The translations under genes and the position numbers were made by a program. Positions 1 through 8,018 of a stretch of 64,000 nt of DNA are shown one piece after another. How positions within the stretch are numbered: position 1 is the stretch's first letter; each line of letters starts with the position of its first letter. Under the pieces are notes generated by a model that was given only the letters and a program-made list of their open reading frames with translations, made no database searches and was not told the origin of the DNA. The DNA lies in the NCBI RefSeq assembly GCF_900157365.1, contig NZ_FUEZ01000004.1, positions 3,874,966 to 3,938,965 on the forward strand, in the 5' to 3' direction. This DNA comes from Mycobacterium numidiamassiliense. Lineage in GTDB: Bacteria; Actinomycetota; Actinomycetes; Mycobacteriales; Mycobacteriaceae.

Positions 1-242
1 CGTCGGGTTCGATCGTGCTCAGCAAGGTCACCAGGCAGGGTACCGTCGGTGCGGTCGCCGTAGCGCAGGAACAAACGCGCATCTGGTTTATGCGGGTCGA
101 CGTATAGGTGGTCGACCCGCGACGTGTTGAAGGTCGAAGCTCGACGGATCAGGCCGTGTACTTCGTATCCCTTCGCCAGCAGCAGTGCGGCGAGGTACGA
201 GCCGTCCTTGCCGGTGATTCCGGTGATCAACGCCCGCTTCAT
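1..242 (-). pseudogene. gmd: Damaged GDP-mannose 4,6-dehydratase (5' part, runs off the window)
   Basis: The reverse strand from an ATG at 242 reads the GMD N-terminus: MKRALITGITGKDGSYL (Rossmann GxxGxxG loop), then the diagnostic stretch GLIRRASTFNTSRVDHLYVD. GMD converts GDP-mannose to GDP-4-keto-6-deoxymannose. Near residue 67 the expected reading D-G-T-[RL]-V-T-L-L-S-T-I-E-P-D is found only after a one-base change of frame around positions 36-43; the open frame continues as an unrelated peptide. The usual Q of GITGQDG is K, and the usual GDLxDG is GDRTDG, so there are several lesions, not only one base. I infer a decayed gene, related to gmdA (Rv1511). The rest is outside the window. Confidence 0.72.
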
Positions 243-916
243 CACATTCCCCCGGCGTCGACGCCTGTACGTCCCCGCCCGTCAGGTATCCCATCGGGGC
301 CGTCTCACTGCTCACGTTGCTGGATCTGGGGGCCCGTTGTCGACTCATAGTAACCTGCATTGAATATCAAGGTGCTTAACGGCTTCCGCGCCGGCTAAAA
401 CCTTAATCGGAATTGGGCGCCAAGTTGAGAATCGATGACTAGGTTGACATCTCGCCATTATGAACGCGAAAGATAGTCTGCAGCAGGGATAATCGGCGTG
501 TTCTATGCTTCGGTATCCAAGATCGGAGTGCGCTTGCCTGAAGCTCGCTACTTGGATTGGTCGAAAACGCCTTCGTCGAAATCCTTTGGCCGCGATGGCA
601 TCCAGGCACGCGAGCAACGTAATCCCCCGCTTGCCATAGGCCGACGCAGCCGATCTGACCAGTGGCTTGTCTGCGGTTTCAAGATCGATCCGCAACCTCG
701 CCTCTGCAGTACGCAGAGTCGTGCCCCTGTGGACGAAGCATGGGTTAGACTCCCCCGCATGGCGAATGATTTGGTTCCCGACATGCCCTTGGTGCGCCTT
801 GGCACTGAATGGTCGATGAGCACTGACCGAGGACTGCTGGAACTCCGAGCGCGCACCGTGGGCGGCAGCGGGCGCGAAGTCTGCAGCAGCCAATAGCCCC
901 GAACCTGACTCTCACC
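243..916. other. Non-coding or decayed stretch, no supportable gene
   Basis: About 670 bases without a convincing gene. Open frames exist on both strands but lack recognisable domains and shadow each other. The only structured signal is a 45-bp coding-like segment (738-782) that recurs at 4050-4094. The stretch lies between a damaged gmd and a low-GC orphan gene, so it is probably degenerate DNA of the island edge. Confidence 0.5.
732..784 (+). repeat. Imperfect repeat, copy 1 (mate at 4045-4096)
   Basis: The core of 45 bases starting GCATGGGTTAGA and ending GGTTCCCGAC matches 4050-4094 with 7 differences. Read in the plus frame the two copies give AWVRLPRMANDLVPD and AWVRVARMANDSVPD; three of the changes are silent third-position changes, which suggests both derive from one protein-coding sequence. 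I do not recognise the protein. Confidence 0.55.
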
Positions 917-1732
917 ATGATTCACAGGTTCTGCATTAGTCATACGGAGCCTTTGTTGCCCGAGAGTTGGTACGACGATTGCATCGCTCTTGGGGATTTC
1001 CAACCCGACTCCGTACTTCACGTACGACAACTTGATCAGTTTTGGCACGAGGCTAGACCGATGATATACGGTAGCGCCGGAACGTACGTCTTGCCGATCG
1101 CAATTGAGAGATTCGCCGATGATGCCAAGCTTATTGAGATTTGTTCCTACAGGAAGAGAATCCTCCCCTCTTCTGAGGGAAGAGAATCCGTAGTATACGG
1201 AGGGATGAGGGAGTTAAGCTTTGGGAAATTCCAAAAGGAAGCCGAACTATCGGTATTCATTCCCAGAGCTGACTTAGAGTTTTTGGTTTCCCCTCCTCTA
1301 TATCTCGAAAAATCGGTAATTAAACACTATGTGCAGGAGCAAGTTATTGACCGCAGGGATGTTGTCGATTACACGTCGCTAGCGGTAGAGATGGGCGTGC
1401 TGGATTCGAATTCCACATCAGAATTCTTGGCCGCAAAGCATTGCATTCCTGGTGGAGTTGAACTCGGGATCTACCCGAAGGCATGGTTAACACGCCAGCT
1501 GTCAAGCCTGGAGCTTATCGGCAAGCAGTTCCTTTGTCGATACGGCGATCGCGTGAAAAAATATGACATGCGTAAAGTAAGATCAGTCTCATTTCTCTCA
1601 GAGTGCCTAGGGTCTTTCCTTCTAATTAGTCATCTTATGGAAAAGTATTCTAACAACATTCCAGCCGATATATTTGGGTATTTGACTGTGGCGGTAGAAG
1701 GTAATTCAACGTACTCCCTTGGAGTAAAGTAA
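917..1732 (+). CDS. Low-GC hypothetical protein, perhaps glycan related
   Basis: A 271-residue protein with no family I can assign firmly. It begins FCISHTEPLLPESWYDD, has a CSYRKRI segment near residue 76, and a C-terminal half with KAWLTRQLSSLELIGKQF and a hydrophobic SFLSECLGSFLLISHLM. The layout (short N-terminal strand, a Y-R-K/R motif, a late S-E-x-L segment) is loosely like DUF4422-type proteins of polysaccharide clusters, but this is weak. The base composition is clearly AT-richer than every neighbour, with A/T-ending codons, a sign of recent transfer. No clear ribosome binding site precedes the ATG. It is flanked on both sides by decayed DNA, so its expression is uncertain. Confidence 0.6.
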   Translation: MIHRFCISHTEPLLPESWYDDCIALGDFQPDSVLHVRQLDQFWHEARPMIYGSAGTYVLPIAIERFADDAKLIEICSYRKRILPSSEGRESVVYGGMRELSFGKFQKEAELSVFIPRADLEFLVSPPLYLEKSVIKHYVQEQVIDRRDVVDYTSLAVEMGVLDSNSTSEFLAAKHCIPGGVELGIYPKAWLTRQLSSLELIGKQFLCRYGDRVKKYDMRKVRSVSFLSECLGSFLLISHLMEKYSNNIPADIFGYLTVAVEGNSTYSLGVK

Positions 1733-2182
1733 GCCGTACGTTCTGGTTGTCCTCCTTCCGCGCTTGTTGACGTCGCAGCAGACACTCCAGGAGGATTCGA
1801 TTGAGGGCCGCTCATCTGCGGCATTTCAAGCCAGGAGCGCGTAATTGTCGCGCCTGCGACAACGGCTTTCGCAGCCTGCCGCACGGATTGTGCGAAGCCG
1901 ATCCCGACGAAATCTACAACCGGACAGAGCCCGGTCGGCCTGTCATTCAAACAACCGGTCGAGGCGTTCGAGAACGTCGCGCTCGACATGCTCAATCTGC
2001 TTGTAGCGATCCGCCTTCTCGATAAGCCCATTCGCCTTTACAGTGCCGGCTCAAGTGAGGCGCGTGGTCGTGTGCAGCAATCGGGGCTCGATTCCCGAAA
2101 TAGTCGGTACGCAGCGGCCTACTTCCCTGGGACAAACACACCGCTACGACCGCAGAGAACTATCGGCAAATCCCGTAAGGTT
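1733..2182 (+). pseudogene. Collapsed relic of the gmd-like + glycosyltransferase pair
   Basis: This stretch follows the locus at 13187-15310 in the same order but with large deletions. It has the same leader (ACGTTCTG, a GACGTCGC segment, CCAGGAGG and a TTG start at 1800), then CTCATCTGCGGCATTTC, then jumps about 170 bases to ATCTACAACC, the GTCGAGGCGTTCGAGAACGT segment and CCCATTCGCCTTTACAGTGC. At about 2055-2070 it jumps about 1.45 kb into the 3' part of the glycosyltransferase (GTCGTGTGCAGCAATC, GGCTCGATTCCCGAAATAGT) and ends near CTATCGGCAAATCCCGTAA, the counterpart of that gene's stop. No open frame survives. It shows the two-gene cassette once existed in two copies. Confidence 0.78.
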
Positions 2183-2505
2183 CCATATTGGAATGGCGAT
2201 TTCCGTCGACCGCCAGCTCCTGATTCGTCTATGCGTGGCTTTCCGAATGACAGTCTAGGGTGAGCCGCGGCGATCTCTTTAAAAAGCTCCTCACACACCC
2301 TTGGCGTCTCGCCCATGCACCCGACGAAACAATTAACAATCGGTTAATACTGATGGGCTCCAAGGTGGCGATTTTCCCATCTGGGCTACTACCCTCGGGC
2401 CATCGCGGAAACGTATAGATGAACGGCGCAGGTGCCTCTACCCGTCCCTGCTGAGCTAAGCTGAACCTCAGGCAACTCAGCAACGCAGATGAGAGAGTAG
2501 CAATT

Positions 2506-3309
2506 GTGAGACTCGTTCTGAACCTATCCCCCACAGCTCTGCGCCATCCATTTCGTGGCCGACGCAGAATGCTTCGGACGCTCGGGCCAGATCTTGCGTT
2601 AATGACCGCCTGGTCGACTACGGACGCTGCGCGTCGGAGCGAGGTTACTGAGGCAGTCAATCGCACTCAGCAGATGGGTAAATTAGCCCGCTACTTGCCC
2701 ATCTATGACTCCATAATCGACCGAACGAAGCCGATCCGCATGTTAGTCATCGGTAGTTTCTACACGGACTCGGTACAGATGTGGCAGGAATATCTCCACC
2801 CCAACTCGCATGTCGTGGGTGTCGACAGTAACTCAAAACTTTTAAAGATCGCGGATTCCGAAGGCGTTCATGCCCGCCTTGCCGACGTAGAAGCAAACGC
2901 TGCCTTTTTGAAAGAAGCTGCCGCTGAATTCGGTCCATTCGATATTATTCTCGACGACGGTGGTCATACGAGCTCTCAGATGGTGGAATCCTTCCGCTGT
3001 TTGTTCGCGAATTTCTTAAGCGACGGAGGCGTTTACATTGTCGATGACATTGACTGTGACTATCGTAAATCCTATCGCGATAGCCGTATCTCATTCATCG
3101 ATTTCGTCAAGGCGTTAATCGACGCTATGCATGCTCACTACCAGGTCACCACCAGCGAAACCAACTTTCAAGTCGGCCGTCCGGACCGAATCCAGGAAGT
3201 AGCTGTACCAGCAATTACACCGATTTTGGGCGCTATCGAGATTCACGATTCCCTGGTCGTTGTGCGCCGTGCAACCCGTGGCCTGACGCGAAGCATCCAG
3301 GGGACCTAA
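2506..3309 (+). CDS. Class I SAM-dependent methyltransferase (MycE-like)
   Basis: 267 residues from a GTG start preceded by GAGAGAGTAG. The core has IRMLVIGSFYTDSVQMW (SAM-binding strand and loop), GVDSNSK (acidic end of beta 2), and FDIILDDGGHTSSQM followed by GGVYIVDDIDCDY. The D-D-G-G-H and I-V-D-D motifs are those of the MycE/tetracenomycin sugar O-methyltransferase group, where the Asp residues bind a metal. I infer methylation of a sugar hydroxyl on an envelope glycolipid. It is the only evidently intact enzyme gene between two decayed segments. The substrate cannot be read from sequence. Confidence 0.75.
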   Translation: MRLVLNLSPTALRHPFRGRRRMLRTLGPDLALMTAWSTTDAARRSEVTEAVNRTQQMGKLARYLPIYDSIIDRTKPIRMLVIGSFYTDSVQMWQEYLHPNSHVVGVDSNSKLLKIADSEGVHARLADVEANAAFLKEAAAEFGPFDIILDDGGHTSSQMVESFRCLFANFLSDGGVYIVDDIDCDYRKSYRDSRISFIDFVKALIDAMHAHYQVTTSETNFQVGRPDRIQEVAVPAITPILGAIEIHDSLVVVRRATRGLTRSIQGT

Positions 3310-3331
3310 GCCGACCTCACCCGCCGAGTCG

Positions 3332-3963
3332 CTAGACCCGAAAGTAGCCGACGCAGCTATCGAATGGCAGGCGCTTCAACTCGACCTTGTTGAGATCGAG
3401 GAGCTGCTTGAGCGCCCTCGGTTCCCCCGGGAAGTTGACATAGGCGACTTCGTCGAAACCACCAGTCCCCTTCGGCATCAAACGGGAGAAACGTCTGCAG
3501 CGCGACTTTGGTGGACTCGTAGAGATCGTGTCGAGAACCAGCATAGCGACAACCAGGTCCGGTCGCGTCTTAACGAACTCGGCAGCGGTTCGGGCAATGT
3601 CTCCTTGACGAGCTCACACCGACTGATGCGATTTACCGGACGGACCAAGTTCGTTGGCGTTGATCATTTCCTGGATTAGCGTGGATCGGTGTCGGAAAAC
3701 ATCGTTGCATCGATGTCCTTGGGGTCTTCTTTGCCCATCGATGCTGGTGAACCCGGCGATGGCTCCGAATCAGATGATTGAACGATATAAGGCATCAGCG
3801 AGTTGCAACGGTAAACGCCGCACTCGATGATTGCGCCGAGGACATCCATGACCATCTTGAACAGTTCGATCCGCGACAGGGCGGCCGCGACCCTAATGCG
3901 GTTGGCAAACACGAGAGAAGCACCGGCGACGTCGTGCAAACGGCAGGCCGCTCTGGCTGCCAC
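3332..3963 (-). pseudogene. Decayed TylF/macrocin O-methyltransferase-type gene
   Basis: On the reverse strand the 5' part (about 3850) encodes SRIELFKMVMDVLGAIIECG, a good match to the start of TylF-family enzymes (xxELFKxxxDVPGxIxECGVxRG). The 3' part encodes MPKGTGGFDEVAYVNFPGEP and then KQLLDLNKVELKRLPFDSC before a TAG at 3334-3332. Between them the typical LDxDLYEPTKxALxxFLP appears in a different frame (GATCTCTACGAGTCCACCAA) from its flanks, and much of the SAM-binding middle is missing. Frameshifts and deletions make it non-functional. An intact, divergent TylF member is at 19378-20238. Confidence 0.75.
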
Positions 3964-4272
3964 GGGGTGGATTCTGAGCTCTCACAGCCTCTACGTCGCC
4001 GTGCGCTCATGGTTGCGTGCGACGAGTCGCGACCCTGACGGCCTGGACCAGGCATGGGTTAGAGTTGCCCGCATGGCAAACGATTCGGTCCCCGACTTGG
4101 CCTCGCGCTTGTGAACAGCGAATGAAACTTCGCGCACGGAATCGAAAGAAGGCCCTCCGGTGGCAACCATAGATGCGCATAAGGTTGTCGACCGAGAGCG
4201 GCCGGGGGATTTCAAAGCGTCCGCCGAAATAAGAAATCGCCGCAGCCCCGTCAATAACTTTCTGAGCGGGAT
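3964..4272. other. No gene; carries repeat copy 2
   Basis: About 310 bases between the decayed methyltransferase and the sugar-nucleotide operon. No frame shows a recognisable domain. It contains the repeat at 4045-4096. The last 20 bases (GAGCGGGAT before 4273) may hold the ribosome binding site of the first operon gene; I could not pick a clear -10/-35 pair. Confidence 0.4.
4045..4096 (+). repeat. Imperfect repeat, copy 2 (mate at 732-784)
   Basis: Second copy of the 45-base coding-like segment, reading AWVRVARMANDSVPD in the plus frame. Resemblance fades gradually downstream. Both copies lie in decayed DNA bracketing the 0.9-3.3 kb segment, in the same orientation. Confidence 0.55.
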
Positions 4273-5067
4273 ATGACCCAGACAGATGGACCAATGAAAG
4301 CCGTCTTGCTCGCCGGTGGCTTAGGAACTCGCCTGAGCGAAGAAACCACCATCCGCCCCAAACCCATGGTAGAGATCGGCGGACGGCCAATCTTATGGCA
4401 CATCATGAAACTTTATTCCCACCATGGTATTAACGATTTTGTCGTTTGCTGTGGTTATAAGGGTTATGTCATCAAGGAATATTTCGCCAACTATTTCCTA
4501 CACATGTCGGACGTCACTTTTGATATGTCCGCAAACGAGATGGAAGTCCACCGGCGCCACGCAGAACCCTGGCGGGTGACCCTGGTGGACACAGGTGAGA
4601 ACACCCTGACAGGCGGGCGTCTCAAGCGAGTGGGAGGCTATATCCGGGACGATGAGGCGTTCTGCTTTACGTATGGTGACGGGCTGAGCGACGTGAACAT
4701 CGGCGCGAGCATCGACTTCCACCGCCAACACGGCCGCCTCGCCACGGTTACCGCGGTGCTCCCGCCAGGTCGCTACGGGGCCATAGAGTGCACGGGCGAC
4801 CGGGTCACGCGTTTTGCCGAGAAACCACGTGGCGATGGCGGCCTCATCAACGGCGGATTTTTCGTCCTGTCGCCCTCGGTGCTCGAGTACATTGAGGGCG
4901 ACCAGACCTCGTGGGAAGGCCCACCCTTGGCTTGTCTCGCTGCCGATGGCGAAATGATGGCCTTCGAGCACTCCGGCTTCTGGCAGCCCATGGACACGCT
5001 TCGGGACAAGAACATGCTCGAAGAACTCTGGAGTAGCGGCGAAGCGCCGTGGAAGTGCTGGCGTTGA
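4273..5067 (+). CDS. rfbF: Glucose-1-phosphate cytidylyltransferase
   Basis: Makes CDP-glucose from CTP and glucose 1-phosphate, the first step of CDP-6-deoxysugar pathways, in the cytosol. The N-terminus has the nucleotidyltransferase signature KAVLLAGGLGTRLSEET, then RPKPMVEIGGRPILWHIMK, and later TYGDGLSDV (metal-binding Asp), INGGFFVLSP and SGFWQPMDTLRDKN, all typical of RfbF rather than of glucose-1-phosphate thymidylyltransferases. The ATG at 4273 gives 264 residues; the ATG at 4294 would give the usual 257 (MKAVLL). GAGCGGG before 4273 favours the longer form only weakly. It is first in a run of overlapping genes to 9.7 kb. Confidence 0.93.
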   Translation: MTQTDGPMKAVLLAGGLGTRLSEETTIRPKPMVEIGGRPILWHIMKLYSHHGINDFVVCCGYKGYVIKEYFANYFLHMSDVTFDMSANEMEVHRRHAEPWRVTLVDTGENTLTGGRLKRVGGYIRDDEAFCFTYGDGLSDVNIGASIDFHRQHGRLATVTAVLPPGRYGAIECTGDRVTRFAEKPRGDGGLINGGFFVLSPSVLEYIEGDQTSWEGPPLACLAADGEMMAFEHSGFWQPMDTLRDKNMLEELWSSGEAPWKCWR

Positions 5068-6143
5068 ACTCTTTCGAGACTGCCTATCGTGGCCGGCGGG
5101 TCCTAGTAACTGGCCATACAGGCTTCAAGGGCAGTTGGTTATGTCTATGGCTACATACGCTGGGGGCCGAGGTCTCCGGGCTCGCCCTAGACCCGCCAAC
5201 CGAGCCCAGTCACTGGGACCTGTTGAAGTTGCCCACCACGGACCATCGGGTCGACGTTCGCGATGAAGCGGCAGTCCGTGGGGCCTTCGCTACAGAACGC
5301 CCCGAGATCGTCTTCCATTTGGCGGCACAGCCTTTGGTGCGTCGCTCCTACCGAGAGCCAATCACCACCTGGGCCACGAATGTGATGGGCACCGCGCACG
5401 TGCTTGAGGCCGCCCGCCACGCACCCGACGTGCGTGCCATCGTCGTCGTCACGACCGACAAGTGCTACGAAAATCGCGAATGGCCCTGGGCATACCGAGA
5501 GCGAGACCGCCTGGGGGGCCACGACCCCTACAGCGCGTCCAAGGCCGGTGCCGAATTGGTGGCCGCAAGCTTTCGCACCGCGTTTCTGCAACAGGCGTCG
5601 GCCCCGCTGCTCGCAACCGCCCGGGGCGGCAACGTAATTGGCGGTGGTGACTGGTCCGAGGACCGACTGATTCCAGACCTGGTGCGTTCGGTTGCCTCCG
5701 GCGAGCCGCTCGTCATTCGCTCGCCGCACGCCACCCGGCCGTGGCAGCACGTATTGGATTGCCTCAGCGGCTATCTGCTGCTGGGTCAGCGACTCCTCGC
5801 CGGCGACGCTGCCTGCGCCGACGCGTGGAACTTTGGGCCAGACGGCGAAGGAAACCGGACCGTCGAGCAGGTCCTCCACGATCTTGCGCACGCCTGGCCA
5901 CAGCTGCGCTGGCAAGTGACACCTCATCCCCAGCCGCACGAGGCGGCCTTGCTGCAGTTGGACAGCGCCAAAGCGAGGATGCAGTTGGGGTGGCGTCCCG
6001 TGTGGAGGCTTGAACAGGCGATCCATCACACAGCCAACTGGTATCGGCTCCTGATGGAATCGGGTGCGTTGCCGAGCACCGAGGAACTCGCGGCCTACGT
6101 CGCCGATGCGGCCAGCGCGGGATTAGGTTGGGCGACAACATGA
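5064..6143 (+). CDS. rfbG: CDP-glucose 4,6-dehydratase
   Basis: Extended SDR enzyme turning CDP-glucose into CDP-4-keto-6-deoxyglucose with bound NAD. It shows RRVLVTGHTGFKGSWL (NAD loop), FHLAAQPLVRRSYREP, VTTDKCYENREWPW and YSASKAG (catalytic Tyr and Lys), then RGGNVIGGGDWSEDRLIPD and RPWQHVLD, all family hallmarks. A GTG at 5049 opens the frame, but the TTG at 5064 overlaps the rfbF stop as TTGA and gives a start like family members (MNSFETAYRG), so I chose it (359 residues). Its C-terminus overlaps the next gene by ATGA, meaning translational coupling. A truncated second rfbG fragment lies at 12852-12966. Confidence 0.93.
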   Translation: MNSFETAYRGRRVLVTGHTGFKGSWLCLWLHTLGAEVSGLALDPPTEPSHWDLLKLPTTDHRVDVRDEAAVRGAFATERPEIVFHLAAQPLVRRSYREPITTWATNVMGTAHVLEAARHAPDVRAIVVVTTDKCYENREWPWAYRERDRLGGHDPYSASKAGAELVAASFRTAFLQQASAPLLATARGGNVIGGGDWSEDRLIPDLVRSVASGEPLVIRSPHATRPWQHVLDCLSGYLLLGQRLLAGDAACADAWNFGPDGEGNRTVEQVLHDLAHAWPQLRWQVTPHPQPHEAALLQLDSAKARMQLGWRPVWRLEQAIHHTANWYRLLMESGALPSTEELAAYVADAASAGLGWATT

Positions 6144-6691
6144 GAATCCTTGACACGCCGCTGGCCGGCCTCAAGATCGCGCAGTCGGTCCCGCACCAAG
6201 ATGCTCGCGGCGCCTTCACCCGCCTTTTCTGCGCTGAGGAACTGCAGCCGGTGCTGGGCCAGCGCCAGATCGTGCAGATCAATCACTCCCGAACCAGCAG
6301 CATCGGCGCCGTACGCGGCATGCACTTCCAACACCCGCCGCACGCGGAGATGAAGATGATCCGGTGCCTTCGCGGTCGGGTCGTGGACGTCGCGGTCGAC
6401 GTGCGCGCCGGATCCGCAACGTTCTTACAGTGGCACGCGCAGGAACTGGCCCAAGACGACGCGCAAATGCTAGTCCTGCCTGAGGGTTTCGCCCACGGGT
6501 TCCAGGTGTTGGAATCCGACAGCGAGTTGCTCTACCTGCACACCGCGTTCTATGACCCGCCCTCCGAAGGCGGCCTACGGCACGACGATCCGCGGCTCGC
6601 CATTACCTGGCCATTGCCGCCACAAGATCTTTCGCCTCGTGACCTTTCTCATCCGCTACTGAGTGCCGATTTCACCGGAGTGGCGTTATGA
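6140..6691 (+). CDS. dTDP-4-dehydrorhamnose 3,5-epimerase-like sugar epimerase
   Basis: 183 residues of the RmlC cupin family. GAVRGMHFQHPPHAEMK contains the catalytic His of RGxHFQ, followed by LRGRVVDVAVDVR; later ELLYLHTAFYDPPSEGG holds the catalytic-region Tyr, and RHDDPRLAITWPL is the usual end block. Because it sits between rfbG and a C-methyltransferase, its substrate is more likely CDP-4-keto-6-deoxyglucose (or its methylated product) than a dTDP sugar; that is inference from context. It could act as a 3-, 5- or 3,5-epimerase. ATG at 6140 overlaps the rfbG stop as ATGA; a TTG at 6128 in the same frame is less likely. Confidence 0.85.
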   Translation: MRILDTPLAGLKIAQSVPHQDARGAFTRLFCAEELQPVLGQRQIVQINHSRTSSIGAVRGMHFQHPPHAEMKMIRCLRGRVVDVAVDVRAGSATFLQWHAQELAQDDAQMLVLPEGFAHGFQVLESDSELLYLHTAFYDPPSEGGLRHDDPRLAITWPLPPQDLSPRDLSHPLLSADFTGVAL

Positions 6692-7911
6692 AATGCCGAC
6701 ACTGCGACATGGCCTTGGAACACAGCTTTGTGGATCTGGGCTTTGCGCCCCCCTCGAACGCCTATGTCTACGCCGAGGAGCTGTCCAATCCCGAGGTGCA
6801 CTACCCACTGCGGGTGAAGGTATGCCACCGGTGCTGGTTGGTGCAGACCGAGGACTACGCTCAGGCCGAGGAATTGTTCCGTGCCGACTACGCCTACTTC
6901 TCCAGCACTTCGACCAGTTGGCTCGATCATGCGGCCGGTTACGCGCGCATGATCACCGACCGGCTAAAGCTTGGGCCCGAGAGTTTCGTCATCGAGGTCG
7001 CCTCGAACGATGGCTATCTCCTGAAAAACTTTGTAGCAGAAGGGATTCCCTGCCTGGGCATCGAGCCAACGGCAAGTACGGCCGCGGCAGCCGAGGCGCT
7101 GGGCATCCCCGTCATGCGGGAATTCTTCGGCGAAGCCCTGGGGCGACAACTAGCGGAGGAAGGACAATCGGCGGATCTGATCGCGGGTAACAATGTGTAT
7201 GCCCACGTGCCTGACATCAATGACTTCACCCGAGGATTGGTTGCCGCGCTCAAGCCCGAAGGCACTGTCACACTTGAATTTCCGCACCTTGTCCCATTGA
7301 TCGAGCAGACCCAGTTCGACACTATCTACCACGAACACTTCTCCTACCTGTCACTCACCACGGTGGCCCGCGTCTTCGCCGAAGCCGGCTTGCGCGTGTG
7401 GGACGTCGAGGAACTGCCGACCCACGGCCATAGCCTGCGGGTGTACGGGTGCCACACCGAGGCGGCGATCGTCACAACGGAGCGCGTCGCGGCGCTGCTC
7501 GCGCGCGAGGCCGAGTTCGGGCTGACTCGGCTGGAGACCTACACCGAGTTCCAGAAGCGTGCCGACCGGGTGAAGGACGATCTGGTGGCCTTCCTGATCG
7601 AACAGAAGCGTGCGGGCCGCCGAGTGGCGGCCTACGGGGCGGCGGCCAAAGGCAACACCTTGCTGAACTACGCCGGTGTCAGGCCCGACTTATTGCCGTA
7701 CGTGTGTGATGCCGCCCCATCCAAGCAGGGGAAATTCCTGCCGGGAAGCCATATTCCGATACGGGCACCCGAGGCACTGTGGGAAAATTCGCCGGACTAC
7801 GTGGTCATCCTGCCCAGGAACATCGCTCAAGAAGTGCGGACGCAGCTGAAGGATCTTGCCGAGGGAGGCGCGAGGTTCGTGATAGTGGTTCCTGAATTGA
7901 GCTTCCTGTGA
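6688..7911 (+). CDS. TylC3-type sugar C-methyltransferase
   Basis: 407 residues with the three-part layout of NDP-4-ketosugar C-3 methyltransferases: an N-terminal zinc-binding domain (C3-x2-C6 and C46-x2-C49), a SAM domain with VIEVASNDGYLL at about 101-112 and the catalytic YHEHFSYLS (Y214, H215, E216, H217), and a C-terminal domain with RVAAYGAAAKGNT. Family members (TylC3, TcaB9) add a methyl to C3 of 4-keto-6-deoxysugars. Here that predicts a branched, C-methylated CDP sugar. Start ATG overlaps the epimerase stop (ATGA); its stop overlaps a GTG that opens a small remnant frame (GTGA). Confidence 0.88.
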   Translation: MKCRHCDMALEHSFVDLGFAPPSNAYVYAEELSNPEVHYPLRVKVCHRCWLVQTEDYAQAEELFRADYAYFSSTSTSWLDHAAGYARMITDRLKLGPESFVIEVASNDGYLLKNFVAEGIPCLGIEPTASTAAAAEALGIPVMREFFGEALGRQLAEEGQSADLIAGNNVYAHVPDINDFTRGLVAALKPEGTVTLEFPHLVPLIEQTQFDTIYHEHFSYLSLTTVARVFAEAGLRVWDVEELPTHGHSLRVYGCHTEAAIVTTERVAALLAREAEFGLTRLETYTEFQKRADRVKDDLVAFLIEQKRAGRRVAAYGAAAKGNTLLNYAGVRPDLLPYVCDAAPSKQGKFLPGSHIPIRAPEALWENSPDYVVILPRNIAQEVRTQLKDLAEGGARFVIVVPELSFL

Positions 7912-8018
7912 AATCGCGTATCGCGTACACCAAGCCGTCGGTCACCGAGTTCGAGGTGCTCTCACTGTGCTTTCCGGCGAACTCGACTCTCTACTCCGCC
8001 GGAGCTGAGGCTCAATGA
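7908..8018 (+). pseudogene. 36-codon remnant, probably the start of a DegT/DnrJ aminotransferase
   Basis: A GTG overlapping the previous stop opens a frame KSRIAYTKPSVTEFEV, which resembles the beginning of PLP-dependent sugar aminotransferases (xxIxYAKPSITExEV, normally followed by YATDAxxNGWG). Here it runs on as an unrelated tail, LSLCFPANSTLYSAGAEAQ, and stops at 8016-8018, overlapping the next ATG. About 350 codons would be missing. Either a deletion removed the gene but kept coupling to both neighbours, or this is a short linker peptide. The match rests on 16 residues, so confidence is moderate. Confidence 0.42.

Noticed and set aside
345..1048. Long overlapping frames on both strands upstream of the low-GC gene
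   Set aside because: No domain, no codon bias typical of the genome, and frames shadow each other; only the 45-bp repeat inside is meaningful.
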